From Nitrospirae bacterium GWC2_57_9 (GTDB lineage: Bacteria > Nitrospirota > UBA9217), in contig MHEA01000010.1 of assembly GCA_001805085.1 (NCBI GenBank), forward strand, positions 1 through 8,731: a stretch of DNA of 8,731 bases, read 5' to 3'. The notes under the pieces are model-generated. The model was given only the letters and a program-made list of their open reading frames with translations. It was not told where the DNA came from and did no database searches. A program made the position numbers and the translations under genes. This document shows positions 1-6,678 of the stretch, one piece after another (position 1 is the stretch's first letter; each line of letters opens with the position of its first letter).

Positions 1-1098
1 CAGGGCTTCTTTCCCAAAAGAGAGCTTTCCTTTGGAGGTGGAGGCACATCAGAAGGCGGATCCCGATTCTACCTGGTGCCCGCAATCGGATGGACAGCTC
101 CCGTTGACGGGCGGGACGACCTGTTCTTCGGCGGTGGCATGTACGGCGTCTCGGGCATGGGCGTGGACTTCGACAGTATCTCAGCTCCGATGTTCGAGGC
201 TCCCAACGGCCCTTTTGTTCCCGGGACCGCCAAAGCCCATATCTATTCCCAATATCAATTCTGGAAAATGGCGCCGACCCTGGCCTGGAGATCGAAGACC
301 GTGGCCATCGGCTTTGCCCTGAACCTGGACTACCAGGCGTTCGGCTTCAAGAACATGTTCAGCGGCATCGACGCTATGAGCTTTACTGAAGAAAGGTACG
401 GGATAGACTTGAGCGAAATGCAGGGTGCCGTGGGCGCGGGAGCGACTATAGGCATCATTTATCAGCCGGTACAGGTTTTCGCGGTCGGTATTTCCTATTC
501 ATCGAGACAATATTTTACAGATTTCAAATGGAGACTGACGGACGGCGATGTCAACTTTGTGGAGGATATCAATGGCAATCCCGTCAGCAGCACGGACGGT
601 ATCTACACCATGAATCTCGATTTTCCCCAGCAGGCAGCAGTGGGTATCGCAGTCCGTCCCTTCCGAAGACTGCTCTGGACCGCAGACGCAAAGTGGATCA
701 ACTACCGGGAATGCTATAACACAGTCTATTTAAAAGGAAATTTCAACGGGCCCTTCGGCCCTTCCGACACAGTACCGCTCGAATTCGGGTGGGACGACGT
801 GGTTGTCTATGCTTCGGCGCTGCAACTTGACGTTACCAACAAGCTGTCGCTTCGCGCGGGATTTAATTACAGCACTTCTCCGATCAAGGCCGAGGATGTG
901 GACAACAACATGGCATTTCCGGCCATTGCGAAACGCAGGGCGTCCGGCGGGTTCAGCTACCGGCTGGGAAGCAGTTGGGAACTGACCATGGCTTATATGA
1001 AGGCCTTCAAGGAAGAATTGACCAGCAGCAACGGCACCGGCACCAAGATCAGTCTTGAAGAGACGGCTGGCGACCTGGAGCTTACCTACCGCTTCTAA
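1..1098 (+). CDS. FadL/OMPP1-family outer membrane transport protein (5' end outside window)
   Basis: The frame is open from the left edge to the TAA at 1096-1098, so the visible 365 residues are the C-terminal part and the true start lies upstream. The protein alternates short amphipathic strands with polar loops, ends in an aromatic residue (ELTYRF) as BAM-inserted barrels do, and has the late FadL-type stretch around the residues RAGFNYSTSPI, followed by a conserved glycine/tyrosine strand (GGFSYRL). FadL-family barrels move hydrophobic compounds such as long-chain fatty acids or aromatics through the outer membrane by lateral diffusion. The substrate cannot be read from this sequence. The N-terminal plug and signal peptide are not visible. 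An intrinsic terminator follows 34 nt after the stop, so this is probably the last gene of its transcript. Family assignment rests on overall pattern and is fairly secure; a different 14-stranded porin family is the main alternative. Confidence 0.85.
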   Translation, partial: QGFFPKRELSFGGGGTSEGGSRFYLVPAIGWTAPVDGRDDLFFGGGMYGVSGMGVDFDSISAPMFEAPNGPFVPGTAKAHIYSQYQFWKMAPTLAWRSKTVAIGFALNLDYQAFGFKNMFSGIDAMSFTEERYGIDLSEMQGAVGAGATIGIIYQPVQVFAVGISYSSRQYFTDFKWRLTDGDVNFVEDINGNPVSSTDGIYTMNLDFPQQAAVGIAVRPFRRLLWTADAKWINYRECYNTVYLKGNFNGPFGPSDTVPLEFGWDDVVVYASALQLDVTNKLSLRAGFNYSTSPIKAEDVDNNMAFPAIAKRRASGGFSYRLGSSWELTMAYMKAFKEELTSSNGTGTKISLEETAGDLELTYRF

Positions 1099-1104
1099 CT
1101 GTCC

Positions 1105-2370
1105 ATGCAGGCCGCTCTACGACAAAGCACCACGAGGGGAACCAGAACATGCTCCCCTCGTTTTTTTGAGTGGCCCATCTGCCTGTTTATGACCGTCTCC
1201 TGCCTGTTTTTATTGTCACCAGGCTGCACCCGGCAGGACCTGCCGGTTATCCGGGCCGGCCGGCATCGGGTGGTGACGAAGCCGTTGCAAAATGAGATCG
1301 TGATCGCTGCCGTAGGCGATATTATGATGCCTGCCTCGATCCAGACGTCGGTCATGGGTCACAAAAACGGATACGATCTTTTGTTCGAGAAGGTCAAAAG
1401 CGAACTTTCCGCTGCAGACATCACCTTTGCGAACCTGGAAACGCCCGTTGATCCGCGAAACCCGGCATCAGGATATCCCCGGTTCAACGCGCGTCCCGAA
1501 CTGCTTTCTGCCATGCGAAGGGCCGGGATATCCGCAGTGTCTCTTGCCAACAATCATGCCATGGACCAGGATTCGGAAGGTCTGAAACGAAGCATCGATG
1601 CCGTCGAGTCATCGGGGCTTATCTTTGCCGGAGCTGGGAGGACCAAGACCGAAGCGGCAAAAACAACGATAGTGAAGGTGCGTGACGTAACCGTCGCTTT
1701 CCTTGCATTCACCTACGATACCAACCGGGGCCTGCCCGGAAGGGACCGGCGTAAAGCGGAAAAACCGGGCGTGAACTTCATCAGGACCGGATCGGATCAT
1801 GACCTTGCCGCAGCTGCGGCAAGCATCAGGCACGCCCGATCCGGTGCCGACCTGGTCGTTGTTTCCATTCATTGGGGCGAGGAATATTCCCGGGATCCGA
1901 CCGCCTGGCAGCGGAGGGTAGCAGCGGACCTCGTCGAGGCAGGCGCCGACCTTATCCTGGGGCATCACCCCCATGTGCTCCAGCCCCTGCAAACCGTTGC
2001 AGCTGCAGACGGCAGGGCAGCTCTTGTCGCTTTCAGCCTCGGCAATTTCATATCGACCCAGCATGCGGGCATATTCCATTTCAATAAAACCCATGAAAAA
2101 GCCTTGAGAGGGGACGGCATTATTCTTTATATTACGGCCGTCAAGAACAAAGGAAGGGCGAAGATCAGGCAGGCCGAATTTCTGCCTGTCTGGACGCTTC
2201 GGGACAGCATCGCCGGCCGGGCTCTTTACCGGCCTGTAAGCCTTACCCGGGAGATCGATAGCAGGATGAGAACGGGATCGAAGAATGACGATAAGAACAT
2301 GCTGGACCTGCTGACACATCGTTATGATGCGATCATGAAAACAGTGGCCGCCCAAAGCCCTGTCCGCTGA
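1105..2370 (+). CDS. CapA-family (PGA_cap) metallophosphoesterase-like protein, probable lipoprotein
   Basis: Family hallmarks, numbered from the ATG at 1105: VGDIMM (70-75), NLETP (110-114), SLANNHAMDQ (146-155), HWGEEY (256-261), GHHPHVLQP (286-294) and SLGNFIS (311-317). These are the metal-binding and active-site blocks of the calcineurin-like fold found in CapA/YwtB proteins, which take part in poly-gamma-glutamate or other capsule synthesis in some Gram-positives. In Gram-negatives the substrate is mostly unknown, and no capB/capC neighbours are here. The N-terminus has basic residues, a hydrophobic run and LLSPGC with Cys41, suggesting a lipoprotein signal with an imperfect lipobox. 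The start is uncertain: neither 1105 nor the in-frame ATG at 1189 has a Shine-Dalgarno sequence. The 1105 start gives the better signal peptide but places the upstream terminator inside the gene; 1189 leaves only 12 residues before the Cys. Full domain length is present. Confidence 0.85.
   Translation: MQAALRQSTTRGTRTCSPRFFEWPICLFMTVSCLFLLSPGCTRQDLPVIRAGRHRVVTKPLQNEIVIAAVGDIMMPASIQTSVMGHKNGYDLLFEKVKSELSAADITFANLETPVDPRNPASGYPRFNARPELLSAMRRAGISAVSLANNHAMDQDSEGLKRSIDAVESSGLIFAGAGRTKTEAAKTTIVKVRDVTVAFLAFTYDTNRGLPGRDRRKAEKPGVNFIRTGSDHDLAAAAASIRHARSGADLVVVSIHWGEEYSRDPTAWQRRVAADLVEAGADLILGHHPHVLQPLQTVAAADGRAALVAFSLGNFISTQHAGIFHFNKTHEKALRGDGIILYITAVKNKGRAKIRQAEFLPVWTLRDSIAGRALYRPVSLTREIDSRMRTGSKNDDKNMLDLLTHRYDAIMKTVAAQSPVR
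1132..1167 (+). terminator. Rho-independent terminator after the FadL-type gene
   Basis: A perfect 9-bp stem (ACGAGGGGA at 1132-1140 with TCCCCTCGT at 1153-1161) closes a 12-nt loop and runs directly into seven T residues (1161-1167). This is a textbook intrinsic terminator for the upstream barrel gene. It lies inside the 5' end of the longest CapA-type reading frame, which bears on that gene's start. Confidence 0.85.
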
Positions 2371-2381
2371 GAGGCCGGGCA

Positions 2382-2401
2382 GGGATGCAGTGCATGCTCC
2401 C
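2382..2401 (+). other. Small hairpin downstream of the CapA-family gene
   Basis: GGGA-(T)-GCA at 2382-2389 can pair with TGCTCCC at 2395-2401, giving 7 bp with one bulged T and a 5-nt loop, 11 nt after the CapA stop. No T-tract follows, so it does not qualify as an intrinsic terminator. It may stabilise the 3' end of the message or mean nothing. Confidence 0.3.
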
Positions 2402-2428
2402 GCAGTTCAGCGATGAAAACCTTTCCCA

Positions 2429-2457
2429 TTGACCTGAACCTCATTATGCATTATCAT
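2429..2457 (+). promoter_or_regulatory. Sigma-70-type promoter for the glycosyltransferase gene
   Basis: A -35 box TTGACC (2429-2434, 5/6 of consensus), a 17-bp spacer and a -10 box TATCAT (2452-2457, 5/6). The expected start of transcription is near 2464, giving a leader of about 17 nt before the ATG at 2481. It lies in the 110-bp gap after the CapA-family gene and argues that the transferase is transcribed separately. Confidence 0.65.
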
Positions 2458-2480
2458 TGTCGGGCCTTACCTTCTTCCTT

Positions 2481-3509
2481 ATGAATATTCTGCTTATTAA
2501 ACTTTCAGCCATCGGAGATGTTGTGCAAACGCTGCCCGCTCTTGAAGCGATCAAAGGCCTCTATCCGGAGAGCAGGATTACCTGGGTCGTCGAGGATGCC
2601 GCAGCCGGCATACTGGAAGACCATCCGCTCATTGACAAACTGCTGGTATCCCGCCGCAAGTCCTGGATGAGAATGTTGACCAGGCCCGGCGCCATGCTGG
2701 AAGGAGCGGGACGGATCATCGGGTTCTTCCGGGAGCTTCGCAGGGAACGATACGACATTGCAGTTGATTTCCAGGGCCTGTTAAAGAGCGGCATCGTCAT
2801 CGGTCTCTCCCGGGCCGATCGCAAGATCGGTTTTGACCGCACTCGCGAGCTTTCCTACCTTTTCCTGAACGAACGCCTGCCTGCCTATGACATCGAGAAG
2901 CATGCCCTGGAACGGTATCTCGATGTTGCCCGCTATCTCGGCGCAAAATCGCCCGACACGGGATGCGCGCTGCCTCTTGGCGATGAGATGGCGCTCATGG
3001 AAGGGAAGCTGAGGACCATCAGGAGGGAAGGCAGTCGTGTTATCGTCATTAATCCGGTGGCCCGCTGGAAAACAAAGCTCTGGCCCGAAGAGAACTTTGC
3101 CGTCCTGGCCGACCGGTTGATCAGGGAAAAGAACGCCACTGTCGTGCTGAGCGGCAGCAGGGAGGACCGGCAAGTTGCCGGCAGGATTTCGCGATTGATG
3201 CAGGAACATGCGTTTGACTGGGCGGGAGAGACTTCGTTGAAGCAGCTGGCCGCTCTCGCTAAGCTCTCGGACCTGTTCATCACGACCGATACAGGGCCCA
3301 TGCATCTTGCAGCAGCCGCGGGAGCAAAGGTGCTTGCCCTGTTCGGGCCCACGGCTCCCTGGAGGACCGGTCCGTACGGATCCTCCCAAAAGGTGATCAG
3401 AACGGGAATCGATTGTTCACCCTGCTTTAGGCGGAGATGCGAGAAGAACGTTCAATGCATGCGAGGGATCGGCGTTTCCGATGTGCTGAACGCGATCGAA
3501 CTGAAATAG
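2481..3509 (+). CDS. Glycosyltransferase family 9, LPS heptosyltransferase I-like
   Basis: A 342-residue GT-B enzyme. The N-terminal domain opens with NILLIKLSAIGDVVQTLPAL (residues 2-21), in which Asp13 corresponds to the catalytic base of heptosyltransferases. It continues with a WVVE block (35-38) and VDFQGLLKS (95-103), both resembling WaaC more than WaaF. The C-terminal nucleotide-sugar domain has NPVARWKTKLWP (191-202), TDTGPMHLAA (269-278) and FGPT (288-291). A Cys cluster (312, 315, 320, 326) near the end is common in this family. The expected role is transfer of L-glycero-D-manno-heptose from ADP-heptose to Kdo in the LPS inner core at the cytoplasmic face of the inner membrane. The exact acceptor and order are not provable here. 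ATG 2481 is chosen over the TTG at 2457 because family members begin at this point and the TTG overlaps the predicted -10 box. There is no clear Shine-Dalgarno sequence. Confidence 0.9.
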   Translation: MNILLIKLSAIGDVVQTLPALEAIKGLYPESRITWVVEDAAAGILEDHPLIDKLLVSRRKSWMRMLTRPGAMLEGAGRIIGFFRELRRERYDIAVDFQGLLKSGIVIGLSRADRKIGFDRTRELSYLFLNERLPAYDIEKHALERYLDVARYLGAKSPDTGCALPLGDEMALMEGKLRTIRREGSRVIVINPVARWKTKLWPEENFAVLADRLIREKNATVVLSGSREDRQVAGRISRLMQEHAFDWAGETSLKQLAALAKLSDLFITTDTGPMHLAAAAGAKVLALFGPTAPWRTGPYGSSQKVIRTGIDCSPCFRRRCEKNVQCMRGIGVSDVLNAIELK

Positions 3510-3542
3510 AAAAGCCCGTACGAGGAGGACCCTCATACCGGC
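3510..3542 (-). terminator. Imperfect hairpin between convergent genes, probable terminator for the minus-strand gene
   Basis: GCCCGTA (3514-3520) pairs with TACCGGC (3536-3542) with one mismatch; GAGG (3522-3525) pairs with CCTC (3531-3534) around a 5-nt loop after a second mismatch, for 10 bp in all. Read on the minus strand the stem is followed by four U residues (AAAA at 3510-3513 on the plus strand). On the plus strand no T-tract follows, so any role in ending the glycosyltransferase transcript would be weaker. Confidence 0.5.
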
Positions 3543-3555
3543 GCGTGCGGATTGT

Positions 3556-4005
3556 TTATTTGCGCGGGATAGCAGCGCTTGTTTCTATGTATTTTACGAT
3601 CTGCTCCAGGGTGAGCCTGCGGTCGTCCAGAGCCCACAGGAAAAAATCATCTACTGATTTGAACGGACCCTGCGCAGCCCGGTGGGACGAGAGAATGTCG
3701 AGAGAACCTTTGTCCGTCACGACCTGGCCACCGGCAACCATGCCGTCCATGATCTTCGGAAAATCAGTGTACCAGCCGGCATAATCCTTCCCCAGCTTTT
3801 CCGCTATCCTCTTTTTAAGCAAGGCAAGCACCGACCGGTACAGCCTGGATTGGTCTTCCATGGTATGCTGCGGGTCAATCAGCACAGAATGCATTCCGAT
3901 GGCCTGGGTTATTTCCGCATAGCGGCCCTTTTTGAAGTACTCCTCGATGGCTGCAGTCAGTTTTTGACTGGATTCTACGGTCGAGACCTTAACGACTTCC
4001 GGCAT
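3556..4005 (-). CDS. Uncharacterised 149-residue protein
   Basis: I do not recognise this family. The product is soluble-looking, with no signal peptide or membrane segment. It seems largely helical, with an amphipathic N-terminal segment ending in EEYFKKGRYAEITQAI, a basic helix LLKKRIAEKLGKDYAGWYTDFP, and a C-terminal part containing DDFFLWALDD and a further predicted helix. No Cys-rich motif, nucleotide-binding loop or helix-turn-helix is obvious. The coding case is good: on the minus strand a strong Shine-Dalgarno sequence (AGGGGGG) sits 7 nt before the ATG (CAT at 4003-4005), an extended -10 promoter lies about 40 nt upstream of it, and a hairpin with U-tail follows the stop. It is convergent with the glycosyltransferase and divergent from the lipoprotein gene, so it forms a one-gene transcription unit whose neighbours give no functional clue. 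Confidence 0.75.
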   Translation of the reverse strand: MPEVVKVSTVESSQKLTAAIEEYFKKGRYAEITQAIGMHSVLIDPQHTMEDQSRLYRSVLALLKKRIAEKLGKDYAGWYTDFPKIMDGMVAGGQVVTDKGSLDILSSHRAAQGPFKSVDDFFLWALDDRRLTLEQIVKYIETSAAIPRK

Positions 4006-4050
4006 GGAAATACCCCCCTATGAAAAGAGAAACTTGTGTATGCGATGAAT

Positions 4051-4077
4051 ATTATAGCAAAAGAAGCAGTGAGGCAA
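4051..4077 (-). promoter_or_regulatory. Extended -10 promoter for the 149-residue protein gene
   Basis: Read on the minus strand, a perfect TATAAT (ATTATA at 4051-4056) is preceded by TGC, giving the extended -10 TGCTATAAT. A weak -35 TTGCCT (AGGCAA at 4072-4077) lies 15 bp upstream, a short spacing that extended -10 promoters tolerate. The start of transcription would be near 4044, giving a leader of about 39 nt. Confidence 0.6.
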
Positions 4078-4141
4078 GAAATTTTTTGATAACCGTATAA
4101 ATGAAATCCTGTTGATTTTATCAGCGCTCCGGCGATTCTTA

Positions 4142-4150
4142 TGGTATAAG
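4142..4150 (+). promoter_or_regulatory. Possible extended -10 element before the lipoprotein gene
   Basis: TGGTATAAG (4142-4150) has the TGN-TATAAx form of an extended -10 box, but no recognisable -35 lies at 16-18 bp. If used, transcription would start at about 4157, at the very start codon (4158). Upstream there is a short dyad TGATtttATCA (4113-4123) that could bind a regulator but is too short to be convincing. Confidence 0.4.
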
Positions 4151-4157
4151 TTCACCC

Positions 4158-4649
4158 ATGAGCATTTCCCGGAGAAAGACCAGCTTCGGCCTGCCCCTCA
4201 TCGTGGTGATCCTGCTTTCGATCGCTTTATTGCCAGGATGCGAAACCGATACGGACGAGGACAAAGTTCGCGATACGCTGGCCGTTGTTGAAAAGAGCGT
4301 TGAAGAGAAAGACATCAGGACCGCCCTGTCCCGGATATCGAAGACCTATCGCGATGGTCAGGGAAACGATTTTGAGGGGATCAAAGGACTCATTCTGTTT
4401 TATTTTTTCAGGCATGCGGCTATATCCGTGTTGTTACATGAGGTAGAGATACAGGTCCAGGGGGCTGCGGCAACTGCTGATTTTCAAGCCCTCCTGTCGA
4501 GCAGGGCCGGCGAAAGCGTAAACCTTCTGCCCGAAGCAGTCGGCAGCTACCGGTTCCATGTCGTCCTGACCCGGGAGTCTGATGAATGGAAGGTCCAGGC
4601 AGCAACATGGGAGAAGTCCGGCGGAAGCCGGGGAGAGACAGCAGAATAA
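4158..4649 (+). CDS. Small putative lipoprotein, possibly NTF2-like fold
   Basis: A 163-residue protein with a clear lipoprotein signal: basic n-region (SISRRK), hydrophobic core and lipobox LPGC with Cys28. Residue +2 is Glu, so no Asp inner-membrane retention signal is present and outer-membrane sorting is plausible. After the signal come an early helical region (VEKSVEEKDIRTAL and ISKTYRD) and later alternating strands (EVEIQVQG, ATADFQALL, YRFHVVLTRESDEWKVQAATW). That order of helices, then strands ending in a W-K-V strand, resembles the SnoaL/NTF2-like cystatin fold. This is a resemblance by eye, not a proven match. The ATG at 4158 has no Shine-Dalgarno sequence (TTCACCC precedes it), and the possible -10 element suggests a leaderless message. 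It is divergent from the 149-residue gene and 84 bp upstream of livM, which has its own promoter. Function unknown. Confidence 0.8.
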   Translation: MSISRRKTSFGLPLIVVILLSIALLPGCETDTDEDKVRDTLAVVEKSVEEKDIRTALSRISKTYRDGQGNDFEGIKGLILFYFFRHAAISVLLHEVEIQVQGAAATADFQALLSSRAGESVNLLPEAVGSYRFHVVLTRESDEWKVQAATWEKSGGSRGETAE

Positions 4650-4693
4650 CCTCATCTGATTATCATCCTGCAGAGCCAATTCTCAATAACTTC

Positions 4694-4722
4694 TTGAAGT
4701 TCCGACCTTTCTATGCGATAAT
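4694..4722 (+). promoter_or_regulatory. Sigma-70-type promoter of the livMGF-truA operon
   Basis: A -35 box TTGAAG (4694-4699), a 17-bp spacer and a -10 box GATAAT (4717-4722) preceded by TGC at 4714-4716, so it is also an extended -10. The predicted start of transcription is near 4729, only about 5 nt before the livM ATG at 4734. Confidence 0.65.
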
Positions 4723-4733
4723 GCCGACTCGAT

Positions 4734-5891
4734 ATGGGGGGCATTCTTCAATTCGTTAAACGAAATATAGGCAGCGCCGTTATACCGCTCTGGGTATTTA
4801 TCCTTTTTCTGCCTTTTACGGGCATCGGGGCCGCTCTTCGCATGGCGCTGACCGCCGGCTTCCTTATTCTTTTATGGAATATGGCCAAGCGGAAGGTGCC
4901 TGGATCATTTCGCGCATCGCTGCGGAGTGCTATCGCCGGCCCGGCCGAACGATTGTCGCCGTTCCTGTCCCATGCCCGATCCGGCTGGGCGCAGGTTCTC
5001 CTCGTTCTTTTCCTCCTGTTGCTCCCTTTGTTCCTGAGCGATTATTTCCGGGATGTCATGACGCTGACCTGCATGTACATTGTTCTGGCCCTCGGCCTCA
5101 ACATCGTGGTGGGCCAGGCAGGGCTGCTCAACCTCGGCTACGTCGCCTTTTATGCGATCGGTGCCTATACCTACGCGATCCTATCCACCGCGTTCGGGAT
5201 CTCTTTCTGGCCGGGCCTGGCGCTCGGCGCCTTCTGCGCCGCTGTTTTTGCCGCGCTTCTCGGCTGGCCCACGCTCAAACTGCGCGGTGATTATTTCGCC
5301 ATTGTGACCCTGGGGCTGGGTGAGATCACGCGGATCGTTCTGAACAATTGGGACAAATTGACCGGCGGTCCGAACGGGATCTCTAATATCGGCAGGCCGG
5401 TGATCGCCGGCCACACTTTCCAGACGACCCTTGATTTTTACTACCTGATCCTGTTCATCGTCATTCTTGCTGTTTTTTCGATGAACCGGCTGATCCGTTC
5501 CCGGATCGGCAGGGCCTGGATAGCGATCCGGGAGGACGAGGTTGCAGCCGAGGCCATGGGGATCGACACCTTCAGGCTCAAACTGCTTGCCTTCGTGATA
5601 GGATCTGCCTGGGCGGGCCTGACCGGGGTTTTTTTCGCGGCAAAGATGGCCTTTGTCTCCCCGGAAAGTTTCACGTTCTTTGAGTCGGTCATGATCCTCT
5701 GCATGGTCGTCCTGGGAGGCATGGGCAGTGTTCCCGGCATCATTCTCGGCGCACTGCTCCTCATAACGCTCCCCGAGGTGTTCCGCGATCTCCAGGATTA
5801 CCGGATGCTCGCTTTCGGCATAGCCCTGGTGCTCATGATGATCTTCCGGCCCCAGGGGTTGCTCGGGACCGTTAAAGCCGGGACCAGATAA
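4734..5891 (+). CDS. livM: Branched-chain amino acid ABC transporter permease LivM
   Basis: A 385-residue polytopic inner-membrane protein, one of the two permease subunits of a Liv-type importer for leucine/isoleucine/valine or related amino acids. Family blocks are ALGLNIVVGQAGLLNLGYVA (119-138), GGPNGI (211-216), the cytoplasmic coupling loop IREDEVAAEAMGID (265-278), GGMGSVPG (328-335) and FRPQGLLG (371-378) at the C-terminus. There is an N-terminal extension of about 85 residues with two hydrophobic segments (about 15-49) and a basic linker before the core, somewhat long but seen in some LivM proteins. An in-frame stop at 4719-4721 makes 4734 the first possible ATG. There is no Shine-Dalgarno sequence, and the promoter implies a leader of about 5 nt. 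livG follows 19 bp downstream. The usual partner livH and a substrate-binding protein gene are absent here. Liv-type systems also import urea or other amides, so the substrate is open. Confidence 0.92.
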   Translation: MGGILQFVKRNIGSAVIPLWVFILFLPFTGIGAALRMALTAGFLILLWNMAKRKVPGSFRASLRSAIAGPAERLSPFLSHARSGWAQVLLVLFLLLLPLFLSDYFRDVMTLTCMYIVLALGLNIVVGQAGLLNLGYVAFYAIGAYTYAILSTAFGISFWPGLALGAFCAAVFAALLGWPTLKLRGDYFAIVTLGLGEITRIVLNNWDKLTGGPNGISNIGRPVIAGHTFQTTLDFYYLILFIVILAVFSMNRLIRSRIGRAWIAIREDEVAAEAMGIDTFRLKLLAFVIGSAWAGLTGVFFAAKMAFVSPESFTFFESVMILCMVVLGGMGSVPGIILGALLLITLPEVFRDLQDYRMLAFGIALVLMMIFRPQGLLGTVKAGTR

Positions 5892-5910
5892 GAAACGGGA
5901 CCTATCCTCT

Positions 5911-6678
5911 ATGCTGTTGCTCGAAACAAAATCATTGACCAAGCATTTCGGCGGGCTTAAAGCGCTCGAAGGCATCGACATGCGGGTCGAACGGGAACGG
6001 ATCGTGAGCGTGATCGGGCCGAACGGCGCCGGTAAAACCACCTTTTTCAACTGCATTACGGGCATTTATCAGCCCAGCAGGGGAACGGCCATCTTTCACG
6101 ACCGGGACATAACGGGCATGGCCCCCCATGATGTCACCGCACTCGGCATCGCCCGGACCTTCCAGAACATCCGTCTTTTCGGCGGCATGACCTGCGCGGA
6201 GAACGTGATGGTCGGGGCTCACTGCCGTACAAAAGCGGGCATGTTCGGCGCCATATTCCGGCCGCGGAGAGTGATAAAAGAAGAACGCGACATGGGGTAC
6301 CGCGCCATGGACATACTGAGATTCGCCGGCCTCGAGAACAAGCACGACGTCCTCGCCGCGACCCTCTGCTATGGCGACCAGCGGCGGCTGGAGATAGCAC
6401 GCGCCCTGGGAACCGAGCCCCATCTTCTGCTCCTGGACGAGCCGGCAGCGGGCATGAATGGCCAGGAAACGCGGGATCTGATGACCTTTATCCGGAAGAT
6501 CCGCGATAATGGCGTGGCCATCCTGCTGATAGAACATGACATGAAACTGGTCATGGGCATCTCGGACAGGATTCTGGTTCTCGATCACGGCGTGAAGATC
6601 GCGGAAGGTCAGCCGAAGGACATTCAGGACAACCCTCAGGTCATAGAGGCGTATCTCGGGAGGGAAAGCCATGCTTGA
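5911..6678 (+). CDS. livG: Branched-chain amino acid ABC transporter ATP-binding protein LivG
   Basis: A 255-residue ABC ATPase with Walker A GPNGAGKTT (36-44), Q-loop ARTFQNIRLF (81-90, Gln85), signature LCYGDQRRLEIARAL (152-166), Walker B LLLLDEP (172-178) and H-loop IEHD (His209). The YGDQRRLEIARAL form of the signature and the insertion between Q-loop and signature identify LivG rather than LivF. A Cys sits where many homologues have Ser, Pro or Ala; this is a mild variation and should not abolish activity. It works in the cytoplasm as a heterodimer with LivF, powering LivM and a LivH partner encoded elsewhere. The ATG at 5911 matches the family start, with only a weak purine-rich stretch (AACGGGA, about 5894-5900) upstream. 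The stop overlaps the livF start by 8 nt, indicating translational coupling. Confidence 0.95.
   Translation: MLLLETKSLTKHFGGLKALEGIDMRVERERIVSVIGPNGAGKTTFFNCITGIYQPSRGTAIFHDRDITGMAPHDVTALGIARTFQNIRLFGGMTCAENVMVGAHCRTKAGMFGAIFRPRRVIKEERDMGYRAMDILRFAGLENKHDVLAATLCYGDQRRLEIARALGTEPHLLLLDEPAAGMNGQETRDLMTFIRKIRDNGVAILLIEHDMKLVMGISDRILVLDHGVKIAEGQPKDIQDNPQVIEAYLGRESHA

Noticed and set aside
1609..2355. 248-codon open frame on the minus strand
   Set aside because: It lies wholly within the CapA-family gene, whose conserved motifs are in the other strand's frame; composition is typical of an antisense shadow in GC-rich DNA.
2457..2480. TTG start eight codons upstream for the glycosyltransferase
   Set aside because: It overlaps the predicted -10 box, and the family N-terminus begins at the ATG at 2481.
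4113..4123. TGATtttATCA dyad as an operator
   Set aside because: Arms of only 4 bp in AT-rich DNA; it would be expected by chance.
5181..6065. 294-codon open frame on the minus strand
   Set aside because: Antisense to livM and the start of livG, both certain genes; the product has no recognisable motif and is full of shadow-type Asp/His/Gln/Pro runs.
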